Origin: Ruegeria meonggei
GTDB lineage: Bacteria > Pseudomonadota > Alphaproteobacteria > Rhodobacterales > Rhodobacteraceae
Reading direction: 5' to 3'
DNA: 64,000 nucleotides
Assembly (NCBI RefSeq): GCF_900172215.1
Contig: NZ_FWFP01000001.1
Coordinates: 124,001-188,000, forward strand
How positions within the stretch are numbered: the stretch's first letter is position 1; every line of letters begins with the position of its first letter. Made by a program: the position numbers and the translations under genes. The notes below the pieces were generated by a model. That model saw nothing but the letters and a program-made list of their open reading frames with translations, was not told the origin of the DNA and did no database searches. Shown here in pieces: positions 1 through 8,497 of this stretch.

Positions 1-1
1 G

Positions 2-862
2 CCCATCGTTGCACTGGAAAGCACCATCATCACCCACGGCATGCCCTACCCACAGAACATCGAAGTGGCAGCGCAGGTTGAACAGGACATTCGCGATTCT
101 GGTGCCGTTCCGGCCACGATGGCCGTGATCAACGGTACACTGCATGTCGGGTTGGAGGCGGACGACCTGAAAGCTTTGGGTCAGGCCCAGGGCGTCGCCA
201 AACTGTCCCGCGCCGATATGGCGGCTTGCTTGGCGACCGGCGGCACAGGGGCCACCACTGTCGCTGCGACGATGATCGCCGCACAATATGCCGGGATCGA
301 GGTCTTTGCCACCGGCGGTATCGGCGGTGTGCATCAGGGGGCCGAGACCTCGTTCGATATCTCGGCCGATCTGCATGAGCTGGCGCAAACTCCGGTCACT
401 GTTGTGGCAGCAGGGGCCAAAGCCATTCTGGACCTGGCAAAAACGCTGGAAGTGCTTGAAACATTGGGCGTTCCGGTCATTGCCTTCGGTCAGGATGAGT
501 TCCCGGCCTTTTGGTCCGCCAGGTCTCCGCTGGCGGCTCCGCTGCGAATGGACAGCGCCGAAGATATAGCCAAAGCCCATGCCACCCGCCGCGCGCTTGG
601 CCTGCCTGGCGGTCAATTGATCGCCAACCCGATCCCTGCCGAAGATCAGATCCCGTCAGACGAGTTGGCACCAATCATCGCCTCAGCCCAGGCCGACGCG
701 GATGCCCACCGGATTACCGGAAAGGGTGTCACGCCCTATCTGCTGCAGCGAATTTACGAACAGACCAAGGGCCGCTCGCTGACGGCCAATATCGCGCTGG
801 TCCGGAACAACGCCCGGCTGGCTGCAGGTATCGCGCGCGCCCTGTCCGGCCAAAGCGATTGA
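2..862 (+). CDS. psuG: Pseudouridine-5'-phosphate glycosidase, 5' end outside window
   Basis: The open frame continues to the left edge, so the true start lies before the window; an internal ATG at 41 is not the start. The enzyme reversibly splits pseudouridine 5'-phosphate into uracil and ribose 5-phosphate during pseudouridine breakdown. Family marks seen: the N-terminal VALESTIITHGMPYP segment, the LSRAD segment, the ATGGTGATTVAATM glycine/threonine stretch, ATGGIGGVHQGAE, and the late FPAFW and ANPIP segments. About 286 residues are present, close to the usual length of about 300-310, so only a few N-terminal residues are missing. The kinase partner psuK, if present, would lie upstream outside the window. 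Confidence 0.95.
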   Translation, partial: PIVALESTIITHGMPYPQNIEVAAQVEQDIRDSGAVPATMAVINGTLHVGLEADDLKALGQAQGVAKLSRADMAACLATGGTGATTVAATMIAAQYAGIEVFATGGIGGVHQGAETSFDISADLHELAQTPVTVVAAGAKAILDLAKTLEVLETLGVPVIAFGQDEFPAFWSARSPLAAPLRMDSAEDIAKAHATRRALGLPGGQLIANPIPAEDQIPSDELAPIIASAQADADAHRITGKGVTPYLLQRIYEQTKGRSLTANIALVRNNARLAAGIARALSGQSD

Positions 863-926
863 CATAAACCTATTGTACCAAGGCACCGGACTGCTTAACT
901 AAATCCGCAAACCACTCAGGACCGCA

Positions 927-1604
927 ATGAACACGCCGTTTGACCAAGAACCCAATCGACGCCCGGGCCTGTTTTCCCGGCTGCGCGCGTCATTTCTGAC
1001 GGGCATCGTTGTCATTGCGCCTGTCTGGCTGACCATCTGGCTGATCTGGTCCGTGGTCGGTTGGATCGACAGCGCTGTGCTGCCGCTGGTGCCGCAGCAG
1101 TTTCAGCCACAGGAATATGTAGGCGTCAATCTGCGTGGCGTTGGGGTGATCATCTTCCTGATCTTCACCATCTTGGTAGGTTGGGTCGCCAAGGGTATCC
1201 TGGGCCGGTCGCTGATCCAGCTTGCCGAAGGTCTGGTGAACCGGATGCCAGTGGTCCGGTCGGTTTATTCCGGTATCAAACAAATCTCAGAGACGGTATT
1301 CGCGCAAACCGAACGGTCCTTCGACAAAGCCTGCCTGATTCAGTACCCACGCCGGGGCATCTGGGCCATCGGCTTTATCTCGACCACCGCCAAGGGTGAG
1401 GTCAGTGAACGTGCCGAAACCAGCGACCAGATGCTGAGCGTTTTTGTCCCCACCACCCCAAACCCGACATCGGGTTTTCTGCTGTTTTTCCCGACCGAAG
1501 ACGTCATCATGCTGGACATGTCGATCGAGGATGCCGCCAAACTGGTGATCTCTGCCGGTCTGGTTTATCCCAACGACAAAGACCCCACGGAACCGCCTGA
1601 ATAA
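927..1604 (+). CDS. DUF502 family membrane protein
   Basis: 225 residues. Two N-terminal hydrophobic segments are visible (about residues 22-45 and 70-90), followed by a soluble domain with the family-typical RMPVVRSVYSGIKQ stretch and the TPNPTSGFLLFFP segment. This matches the DUF502 family of uncharacterised bacterial inner-membrane proteins; the biochemical role is unknown. It starts 64 bases after psuG with a CAGGA ribosome-binding site just upstream. Its stop abuts the stop of the convergent patatin gene, with no space between them. Confidence 0.85.
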   Translation: MNTPFDQEPNRRPGLFSRLRASFLTGIVVIAPVWLTIWLIWSVVGWIDSAVLPLVPQQFQPQEYVGVNLRGVGVIIFLIFTILVGWVAKGILGRSLIQLAEGLVNRMPVVRSVYSGIKQISETVFAQTERSFDKACLIQYPRRGIWAIGFISTTAKGEVSERAETSDQMLSVFVPTTPNPTSGFLLFFPTEDVIMLDMSIEDAAKLVISAGLVYPNDKDPTEPPE

Positions 1605-2630
1605 TCAGCCAAACATCTCGGGCAGATCGACTGTGCTGCGCTGACCCAGGTCCGTTTTATGAGCGGCTAGAAACCCATCTGCCGCCGCGCGCCCAGCCTC
1701 TTTCAGTTTGTGCAGTACAATTGGGTTCGGCACGGTTTTTGTCGCCACCGACAGGTCATTCATCAACGCGTCATCAGCGATCATATGCACAAGAACGCGG
1801 TTCATCTCGCCCGCGTTCAGCTTGCCCTCGGACAGCAGTCGTTGAACAAAACTGATCGCCCGCAACTCCCGAAACAGCGATGAGTTAAAGCTGATCTCGT
1901 TGATCCGGTTCTGGATTTGCTGTGGCGTCTTCGGGACCTCATCCCGCTCCAATGGATTGATATTCACAATCACAACGTCGTCGGGCAAATCATTGTTAAA
2001 CAAAGGATACAAGGCTGGGTTTCCGGTGTAACCGCCGTCCCAATACGCTTCAGTCCGGTCGGTTTTGGGGTCGTATATCTCAACTGCCTGAAACAAGCTT
2101 GGCAAACAGGCCGAGGCCAGAATGGCATCGGTCGAGATTTCTTCGCCGGTAAACACCCGGATCTTGCCGCTGCGCACACAAGTCGCACAGACAAACAACT
2201 CCGGCCCTTCGTCGGCGCAAATCTCGCCAAAGTTGAACTGGTCTACCACCGGCTCCAGCGGGTTGCGGTAAAACGGGCCATAGGCATAAGGCGACACCAT
2301 CCGCGACCAGGCATCGCCAATTGAAAAGGGCAGTGAATACTCCATCGCCTGAGCGATCTGAGACGGTTCAATCGTCTGCATCCAGTTGGCAAGGCGCATA
2401 TCCCCCACGGCCCCCATAAGCGCCCAGAGCCCATTCAGATTGGCCCGAGCCCCGTCCCGGCCCGCATGTACCATGCCGGATTTGAACGCAGCACCGTTCA
2501 GCGCCCCTGCCGAGGTCCCGGTGATCGCTGCGATCTCGATATCGTCTTCGTCCAGAAACCGGTCGAGAACGCCCCAGGTAAAGGCGCCATGCGCCCCGCC
2601 GCCTTGCAGTGCCAGATTGATGCGTTTCAA
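1605..2630 (-). CDS. Patatin-like phospholipase family protein
   Basis: 341 residues. The protein starts with the oxyanion-hole motif GGGAHGAF, followed by the nucleophile elbow GTSAG and the catalytic-dyad aspartate in DGGYTGNP. These define a Ser-Asp patatin lipid acyl hydrolase. No signal peptide is visible, so a cytoplasmic or granule/membrane-surface location is likely. It begins 15 bases after the stop of the 3-hydroxybutyrate dehydrogenase gene on the same strand, so the two are probably co-transcribed. This suggests, without proving, a role in hydroxybutyrate or storage-polymer metabolism. Substrate unknown. Confidence 0.88.
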   Translation of the reverse strand: MKRINLALQGGGAHGAFTWGVLDRFLDEDDIEIAAITGTSAGALNGAAFKSGMVHAGRDGARANLNGLWALMGAVGDMRLANWMQTIEPSQIAQAMEYSLPFSIGDAWSRMVSPYAYGPFYRNPLEPVVDQFNFGEICADEGPELFVCATCVRSGKIRVFTGEEISTDAILASACLPSLFQAVEIYDPKTDRTEAYWDGGYTGNPALYPLFNNDLPDDVVIVNINPLERDEVPKTPQQIQNRINEISFNSSLFRELRAISFVQRLLSEGKLNAGEMNRVLVHMIADDALMNDLSVATKTVPNPIVLHKLKEAGRAAADGFLAAHKTDLGQRSTVDLPEMFG

Positions 2631-2645
2631 CTTGGTCCTCCTAAA

Positions 2646-3419
2646 TCAAAGGGCCGTCCAGCCCCCGTCCACCGAGATTGTGGTGCCGGTGATCTGCGCC
2701 GCAGCATCCGAACACAGGAAGATCGTGGTGCCGCCCAATTGTTCGACCGTGGCAAACTCTTTTGACGGCTGTCGCTGCAGCAGGACGTTCTTGACCACGT
2801 CCTCGCGGCTCATGTTGTATTCCTTCATCGTGTTCGGAATCTGCGCCTCGACCAGCGGGGTCAGCACATAGCCGGGGCAGATGGCATTGCAGGTGATCGG
2901 TTCTTGCGCTGTTTCCAGTGCCACGGTTTTGGTCATACCAACCACACCGTGTTTCGCCGCCACATACGCCGCCTTGAACGGAGACGCCGTTAACCCGTGC
3001 GCCGAGGCGATGTTCACAATCCGGCCCCACCCGGCCGCGCGCATCATCGGCAAGGCCGCCGCCATCGTGTGAAAGGTCGAGTTCATGTTGATCGCGATGA
3101 TCGCATCCCATTTGTCGACCGGGAACTCATCTATGGGTGCCACGTGCTGGATGCCCGCGTTGTTCACCAGAACATCGCATGCACCCGCCTGCCGGATCAG
3201 ATCACGGCATTCTTCGGCCTTTGTCATGTCCGCCTTGATGTAGCGCGCCTTGGTCCCGGTCTCTTTTGACATCTCGGCAGCGATCGCGTGATCCTCGTCG
3301 CGGTCGGTGAATGAGTTCAGAACAACATCAGCCCCGGCCTTTGCCAGCTCCCATGCGACCCCCAGACCGATCCCCGAATTCGACCCTGTGATGATCGCAG
3401 TTTTCCCCGACAGGCTCAT
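2646..3419 (-). CDS. bdhA: 3-hydroxybutyrate dehydrogenase (SDR family)
   Basis: 257 residues. It interconverts D-3-hydroxybutyrate and acetoacetate with NAD(H), linking polyhydroxybutyrate breakdown to central metabolism. Seen: the Rossmann motif TGSNSGIG near the N-terminus, NNAGIQH, a serine in NIASAHG, and the catalytic YVAAK. The segments AHGLTASPFKAAYVAAKHG and CPGYVLTPLVE are typical of BdhA within the short-chain dehydrogenases. A GGGAG ribosome-binding site precedes the ATG at 3419. The patatin gene follows 15 bases downstream. Confidence 0.93.
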   Translation of the reverse strand: MSLSGKTAIITGSNSGIGLGVAWELAKAGADVVLNSFTDRDEDHAIAAEMSKETGTKARYIKADMTKAEECRDLIRQAGACDVLVNNAGIQHVAPIDEFPVDKWDAIIAINMNSTFHTMAAALPMMRAAGWGRIVNIASAHGLTASPFKAAYVAAKHGVVGMTKTVALETAQEPITCNAICPGYVLTPLVEAQIPNTMKEYNMSREDVVKNVLLQRQPSKEFATVEQLGGTTIFLCSDAAAQITGTTISVDGGWTAL

Positions 3420-3521
3420 GAGTTTTCTCCCGCAAAATCCGTTTCAGCTGCACAGTGCCATGCTGCACCTGCAAAGAAAACGGGAAACATCTGGTGACCG
3501 CAATCGGGTAGAAACAAGCCC

Positions 3522-3550
3522 AAAAAAAACGCCCGCACGAAGCGGGCGTT
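3522..3550 (-). terminator. Intrinsic terminator (minus strand)
   Basis: A perfect 9-bp stem (AACGCCCGC with GCGGGCGTT) closes a 5-base loop. In the minus-strand direction it is followed by eight T. No minus-strand gene ends here, so it must terminate either a small RNA or a short leader of bdhA. Confidence 0.8.
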
Positions 3551-3597
3551 AAGTTATTGAGGCAGGTTTCATACAGGCAAGAAACCTATCGAGCAGT
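3522..3597 (-). ncRNA. Candidate small RNA with own promoter and terminator
   Basis: Reading the minus strand leftward, a good sigma-70-type promoter (TTGGAT, 17-base spacer, TATAAA; 3604-3632) is followed by about 76 bases that hold two stem-loops. The first is AGGTTTC/GAAACCT (3564-3570 and 3581-3587). The second is a 9-bp GC-rich stem (3528-3536 with 3542-3550) followed by a run of eight U. No open reading frame of note fits in between. It could instead be a terminated leader (attenuator) of the bdhA-patatin operon, which lies about 100 bases further downstream. Family not recognised. Confidence 0.5.
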
Positions 3598-3603
3598 GGA
3601 ACC

Positions 3604-3632
3604 TTTATAAGCAATTCCTTGCATTCATCCAA
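3604..3632 (-). promoter_or_regulatory. Sigma-70-like promoter for the candidate small RNA
   Basis: On the minus strand, TTGGAT (3627-3632) is separated by exactly 17 bases from TATAAA (3604-3609). This is close to the TTGACA-17-TATAAT consensus, and expected transcription starts near 3597. The stretch is clearly more AT-rich than the surrounding genes. Confidence 0.5.
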
Positions 3633-3711
3633 GCTAAAAGTTTGATAATAAGAAAAATCATCGGTACGGTGAATCCCAACAAAATAAGGCCAGAGCAGGA
3701 TTGTTTCCAAA

Positions 3712-5526
3712 ATGCGCCCCGATTATCTACGCCCCGTTCGCCTTGTGTTCGCGGGAATCGCTTCCGTTTTTATTGCCACAATTGCCCATGCAGAATCGGC
3801 TCATGGCATAGCTATGTACGGGGACCCGGCCCTTCCACCGGATTTTGTGTCCCTACCCTATGCAAACGCCAACGCGCCAAAAGGCGGCAAGGTCGTGTTT
3901 GGGAATACCGGGGGCTTTAACACACTCAACCCCTTCGTGCAAAAAGGCACCCCGCCGTGGCAGCTAAGATTTTGGACCCATGAAAGCCTGATGGGTCGTT
4001 CCTGGGACGAACCTTTCACTCTTTACGGCCTGTTAGCCGAATCAGTTGAGACGGCGCCGGACCGGTCATGGGTCGAATTCACCCTGCGTGACGGCGCCCG
4101 ATTCTCGGATGGCACACCGGTCACGGTTGACGATGTCATCTGGTCGTACGAGACGTTGGGAACCGAGGGGCATCTGCGCTATCGCGGGTTGTGGGACAAG
4201 ATCGACAGTATCAAACAAACCGGCCCACGCTCGGTTCGGATCACCTTTAACGAACCAGATCGTGAGCTGGCGCTGCTTGCGGGCCTTCGCCCGATCCTGC
4301 AACAGGCACAATGGCAAGGGAAAGACTTTGCCAACGCCCCGCTGCAAGATATCCCAATCGGTTCAGGCCCCTATGTGGTCGAGGATTATGAGGCCGGTCG
4401 CTATGTGAACCTGCGCCGCAATCCAGACTATTGGGGCACGGATATTCCCTTTCGCCAGGGCACCATGAACCTGGACGAAATGCGGATCGAGTTTTATGGC
4501 GACGGCACCGTTCTGTTCGAGGCCTTCAAGGCCGGAGAACTGACTGCCGTACGCGAATTCAACGCCGATAAATGGGCCAACCAATACAGTTTCCCTGCTG
4601 TTCAGCGCGGCGACGTGATCAAGACCGAGATCCCGCACGGCAAGCCGTCGGGCATGACCGGGTTTGTGATGAACACGCGCAAGGCCCCCTTTGACGACTG
4701 GCGCGTGCGCGAGGCGCTGCTGCTGGCGTTCAATTTTGAGTTTATAAACGACACCATCACCGGCAGTGCGCAACCGCGCATCACCTCATATTTCGCAGGC
4801 TCGGACCTGGCGATGCAGCCTGGCCCGGCAACCGGACGGGTTGCCGAACTGTTACAGCCCTATGCGGATGACCTGCCCCCCGGTGCCCTGGACGGTTATG
4901 ACCTGCCTCAGGGCGACGGCACAGCCCGCAACCGCTCCAACGTCCGCGCGGCGACAAAACTGCTGAATGAGGCGGGCTGGACCATTCAGGACGGAGCGCT
5001 GCGCAATCAGAACGGCGACTTGTTCAAGATCAATGTCCTGTTGCAGCAGGGGGATACTGAAAGCGAAACCGCGATAGAAATGTATACCCGCGCGCTGGAA
5101 CGACTGGGGATTCAGGTGACCACCGAACGGGTGGACAGTGCGCAGTTTGCTGGCCGCAAGACTGAGCTGGACTTTGACATGACCTTCTTCCGCCGTGCAT
5201 TGTCCCTGTCGCCCGGAAATGAGCAACGCCTGTACTGGGGCAGCGAAAACGCGGACACACCCGGCACGCGCAACTTGATGGGCGTTGCCTCGCCGGCTGT
5301 AGACGGGCTGATCGACGCGATGCTGGCTTCGGATAGCCATGAGGAATTTGTCGCTGCCACCCGCGCGCTGGACCGTGTTCTGACCGCAGGGCGCTATGTC
5401 ATTCCGATCTGGAATTTTGATGTTGGCCGCATCGCCCACGCCAAAGAACTGAAACACCCTGAAATCCTGCCGATCTATGGCGACGGGCCGGAATACATGC
5501 CTCAGATGTGGTGGTATGAAAAGTGA
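3712..5526 (+). CDS. Extracellular solute-binding protein, YejA-like (ABC peptide uptake, family 5)
   Basis: 604 residues. An N-terminal signal peptide (about residues 1-27, hydrophobic core VFAGIASVFIATIAHA) predicts a periplasmic location. After it comes the family-5 binding-protein pattern: HGIAMYGDPALPPDF, the NTLNPF segment, the RDGARFSDGTPVT strand and WTHESL. Overall it resembles the YejA branch (oligopeptide and microcin C-type uptake). No permease or ATPase genes follow; 0.5 kb of apparently non-coding DNA lies downstream. The protein must therefore work with transporter subunits encoded elsewhere, or the operon has been broken. Confidence 0.9.
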   Translation: MRPDYLRPVRLVFAGIASVFIATIAHAESAHGIAMYGDPALPPDFVSLPYANANAPKGGKVVFGNTGGFNTLNPFVQKGTPPWQLRFWTHESLMGRSWDEPFTLYGLLAESVETAPDRSWVEFTLRDGARFSDGTPVTVDDVIWSYETLGTEGHLRYRGLWDKIDSIKQTGPRSVRITFNEPDRELALLAGLRPILQQAQWQGKDFANAPLQDIPIGSGPYVVEDYEAGRYVNLRRNPDYWGTDIPFRQGTMNLDEMRIEFYGDGTVLFEAFKAGELTAVREFNADKWANQYSFPAVQRGDVIKTEIPHGKPSGMTGFVMNTRKAPFDDWRVREALLLAFNFEFINDTITGSAQPRITSYFAGSDLAMQPGPATGRVAELLQPYADDLPPGALDGYDLPQGDGTARNRSNVRAATKLLNEAGWTIQDGALRNQNGDLFKINVLLQQGDTESETAIEMYTRALERLGIQVTTERVDSAQFAGRKTELDFDMTFFRRALSLSPGNEQRLYWGSENADTPGTRNLMGVASPAVDGLIDAMLASDSHEEFVAATRALDRVLTAGRYVIPIWNFDVGRIAHAKELKHPEILPIYGDGPEYMPQMWWYEK

Positions 5527-6065
5527 TGGCAAAAAGGACCGGCTGGCACTGATTGGTCTACCTGTGCGGGGATCAGTGTCTGAACGGCTGCGATCCGAAA
5601 GCCACCGCGCCCGCAAAACCAGCGATCCATGACCATCGGCGGAAATTGGCACACGGGCCTGAGCACACTTGATATTGTGGCGCGTACGCAGGCGGGCCGC
5701 CACAAGTAGAATTGACACCTATTTTCAGCCAGTGCCAAATTTTCTTCTACAAGAGGCTTTACGTAAAGCGCCTCTGCGTTATAGCCTGCGGATCAAATGG
5801 CACGGCGCCTTGTCGATTTAATTCAGCGAATCTCATGGGATAGCATTTTCGCGGGCGCTTGAAACCCAGGTTTTACGGACCGGCCTCCACTCACTCCAAA
5901 CCTAGGTCCGTCGGCCCGTTGCGGATTGCCCGCAGCGGGTCACTTGCCCCCAGGTTGGCCTCATCCGGCTGCGACGTTTTGTCATGCACTTGCATTGCTG
6001 AACCGTTCGTACCCTCAAACTGAGGACCGGGCAGCCTTGAAACCCAAGACATGGAAAGCTTGCTT
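5527..6065. other. Long intergenic stretch with a palindromic hairpin, no convincing gene
   Basis: About 540 bases lie between the solute-binding protein and the next small gene. The only clear structure is an inverted repeat at 5752-5775: AGAGGC and GCCTCT flank a CTTTACGTAAAG palindrome, preceded by a pyrimidine-rich tract. It may end the upstream transcript, although no U-run follows it. An 11-base motif CTTGAAACCCA occurs at both 5860 and 6038. Short frames exist on both strands (for example minus 5891-6112), but none has a good ribosome-binding site or a recognisable product. Confidence 0.5.
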
Positions 6066-6302
6066 ATGTTAAAATGGACTGATTTGACGCAAGACTGGGA
6101 CGCCATGTACACGCGTGCAAAGCGGCGATTTCCAAACCTTCGCGATCAGGACAAGCGGCGGCTAAGCCGAGACCGCAAGGGGTTCGAAGTATACCTCGCC
6201 GAACGCCACCACCTGACCGTGAACGAAGCCCACGAAGAGCTGGAGGACTTTTTGTTCACCGAAGGTTTGAACCGCGAGTTTAGCAGCGCCTTAGGTAAGT
6301 GA
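6066..6302 (+). CDS. Small hydrophilic protein, CsbD-like
   Basis: About 78 residues from the ATG at 6066, chosen because GGAAAG lies 7 bases upstream; the ATG at 6051 has no such site. The sequence is charged and helical, with spaced tryptophans at the start (KWTDLTQDWD), then LRDQDKRRL and a terminal EAHEELEDFLF helix. The pattern resembles CsbD-type stress proteins only loosely, so the function is unknown. Its last 12 bases overlap the end of the convergent XRE-cupin regulator gene. Confidence 0.6.
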   Translation: MLKWTDLTQDWDAMYTRAKRRFPNLRDQDKRRLSRDRKGFEVYLAERHHLTVNEAHEELEDFLFTEGLNREFSSALGK

Positions 6303-6914
6303 TGTCACCCAAAGGATCGTTGCATCTTCGTCGCTGATGGAAATTACGTTGTGGCCCATGCTGCCATCGTAATAGGCACTGTCACCCCGTCGCATTTCGA
6401 CGGGCTCGTAAAATTCAGTAAACAGCTTCACCACACCGGTCAGAACATACAGAAACTCTTCGCCGTCATGGCGCACCCAGCCGTCAAACTCGTCCATTGA
6501 CCGGGCCCGCACGCGGGCGCGATAGGGCAGCATCTGCTTTTTTGTCAGCGTCTCAGCCAACAACTCGTGCTCGTAGGTGACCGTTGGGTGGCTGGTCCCC
6601 TCGCCCATCCGAGTGACAGCCATCCGGCCAATGACCTGGTCGCGCTGCGGTGGGGTGAACAACTGAGGTACGGATATCTCCAACCCGGTCGCCAGTTTTT
6701 TCAGCGCGTCGTAGGTCGGCGACATCTGGCCATTCTCAATCTTGCTGAGCGTTGACCGCGCCAGCCCTGCTTGCGTTGCTGCCTGCTCCAGCGTCCAGTT
6801 CCGCGCTTTGCGCAGCTGGCGCACGCGGGCCCCCAGATCTAGCGGCTCAAGTTCTGTGTGGTCCCCTGAATCGCGGGCGATGCGGATCAATGATGTCTGT
6901 TCTCGCGTGGTCAT
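6291..6914 (-). CDS. XRE-family transcriptional regulator with C-terminal cupin domain
   Basis: 207 residues. An N-terminal helix-turn-helix (about residues 28-85; RQLRKARNWTLEQAA and LARSTLSKIENGQMSPT) is joined to a cupin sensor domain (about 115-205). The cupin carries a GEEFLYVLTG strand and a GDSAYYDGSMGHNVI strand. This architecture binds a small metabolite in the cupin and controls a neighbouring operon. It is divergent from the acyl-CoA ligase/DsbA-like pair with only 65 bases between, which most likely holds its operator. Ligand not predictable from sequence. Confidence 0.9.
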   Translation of the reverse strand: MTTREQTSLIRIARDSGDHTELEPLDLGARVRQLRKARNWTLEQAATQAGLARSTLSKIENGQMSPTYDALKKLATGLEISVPQLFTPPQRDQVIGRMAVTRMGEGTSHPTVTYEHELLAETLTKKQMLPYRARVRARSMDEFDGWVRHDGEEFLYVLTGVVKLFTEFYEPVEMRRGDSAYYDGSMGHNVISISDEDATILWVTSLT

Positions 6915-6979
6915 GGGCCACTCTATAGGCGTAGCCTGTCATGCTTGCAACGCGCCATGCACCGCGATAGCCAGTTGCC

Positions 6980-8497
6980 ATGCTATCTGTATTCGATCAC
7001 GGCCCGCCTCTGGCCTGCCCTACGCCGTTTAATCTGGCTGCGCATGTGCTGCGGCAGGCCGATCAAAACGCAAACAAAATCGCGCTTTCCGTCCTGCGAC
7101 ATGACGGGACCGAGGATTGGACCTATCAAGCCCTGCAATCAGCCATTCTGGGAACAGCCACGGGGTTGTTGCGAGCGGGGTTGAAACCAGGTGACATCGC
7201 GTTGATGCGGCTGGGCAATACGGTCGATTTCCCTATCGCCTATCTTGCAGCGATCGCGGTCGGGATTGTGCCGGTTCCCACATCGTCGCAGCTGACAGAC
7301 CCTGAAACGGCCCGCATGGTCGAGGATCTGAGTCCCGCTGCCATTCTCAGGGATCCGTCGGTCGCCTGTGCGCCGCATCCTGTTCAGATCGAGCTGTCCG
7401 ATCTGTCCCAAATGCGCGACCTGCCGCCCGCCGCGCTCCAAATGGGTGACCCGGACAAAATGGCCTATGTGGTCTACACCTCGGGCACCTCAGGCAAGCC
7501 GCGCGCCGTGGCCCATGCCCATCGCGCCATCTGGGCGCGCCAGATGATGGTGGACGGCTGGTACGGGCTGCGTGACACCGACCGTCTGTGCCACGCCGGG
7601 GCATTCAACTGGACCTACACTCTGGGAACCGGGTTGATGGATCCCTGGACTATCGGCGCCACCGCCCTGATCCCCCAGCCCGGAACCGCGCCGGAAGATC
7701 TGCCTGCACTGCTGCGTCAGCACAGAGCGACAATATTCGCGGCCGCCCCCGGCGTGTTCCGCAAACTATTGAACACGCCTGAGGTCCTGCACTTGCCCGA
7801 CCTGCGCCACGGCCTATGCGCCGGAGAGAAGCTGTCACGGCATTTGCATGCTAGATGGGCCGAGGCATCCGGGACCGAACTGTACGAGGCTTATGGCATG
7901 TCGGAGTGTTCGACCTTCATCTCCTCCAGCCCCGATCATCCGGCCCGCGGAGAATCCCTGGGCCAGCCGCAACCCGGCCGGCGCATTGCGATTCTGGGAC
8001 CGGACGGACCTGTCCCGCAAGGGCAGGAAGGCACCATCGCCATTCACCGGTCAGACCCTGGCCTGATGCTGACCTATCTGAACGCCCCGCAAGAAGCCAA
8101 TTCCCGCATGCAGGGCGACTGGTTCCTAACCGGAGATCAGGGCGCAATGGCTGTCGATGGGCAGATCACCTATCTAGGGCGGGATGACGACATGATGAAC
8201 GCAGGCGGCTATCGTGTCTCCCCGGTCGAGGTCGAGGCCGCGCTGGCCAAATTCCCCGGAATAACTCAGGTCGGCGCCGCTGCGGTTGAAGTCAAACAGG
8301 ACACATTTGTGATTGCCGCCTTCTATACTGGTCCGGAAAAGCTGGACGACAACGCCTTGCAGACATATGTCAAAGCAAACCTGGCGCGGTACAAACAGCC
8401 GCGCGCGTTCATCCATCTGCCTGAATTGCCGACCGGCGGTAACGGCAAACTCCTGCGCCGGGCTTTGCCGGCCTATTTCAAGGCGACCCACCCATGA
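6980..8497 (+). CDS. AMP-binding acyl-CoA ligase / synthetase
   Basis: 505 residues, ANL superfamily. Activates a carboxylic acid with ATP and transfers it to CoA. Seen: the P-loop YTSGTSGKPRAV near residue 170, the acyl-binding region with YEAYGMSE (about 300), the hinge TGDQG, and the C-terminal YLGRDDDMMNAGGYRVSP followed by GNGKLLRR with the catalytic lysine. The substrate cannot be fixed from sequence; a short-chain or aromatic acid is plausible. Its stop overlaps the ATG of the DsbA-like gene (ATGA), so the two are translationally coupled. It is divergent from the XRE-cupin regulator. Confidence 0.9.
   Translation: MLSVFDHGPPLACPTPFNLAAHVLRQADQNANKIALSVLRHDGTEDWTYQALQSAILGTATGLLRAGLKPGDIALMRLGNTVDFPIAYLAAIAVGIVPVPTSSQLTDPETARMVEDLSPAAILRDPSVACAPHPVQIELSDLSQMRDLPPAALQMGDPDKMAYVVYTSGTSGKPRAVAHAHRAIWARQMMVDGWYGLRDTDRLCHAGAFNWTYTLGTGLMDPWTIGATALIPQPGTAPEDLPALLRQHRATIFAAAPGVFRKLLNTPEVLHLPDLRHGLCAGEKLSRHLHARWAEASGTELYEAYGMSECSTFISSSPDHPARGESLGQPQPGRRIAILGPDGPVPQGQEGTIAIHRSDPGLMLTYLNAPQEANSRMQGDWFLTGDQGAMAVDGQITYLGRDDDMMNAGGYRVSPVEVEAALAKFPGITQVGAAAVEVKQDTFVIAAFYTGPEKLDDNALQTYVKANLARYKQPRAFIHLPELPTGGNGKLLRRALPAYFKATHP

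Noticed and set aside
4852..5718. 288-codon minus-strand frame across the end of the solute-binding protein gene
   Set aside because: Mostly antisense to a clear gene, no ribosome-binding site, no recognisable domain.
5891..6112. 73-codon minus-strand frame in the 5.5-6.1 kb gap
   Set aside because: Low-complexity product, no ribosome-binding site, overlaps the start of the small CsbD-like gene; kept only as part of the gap description.
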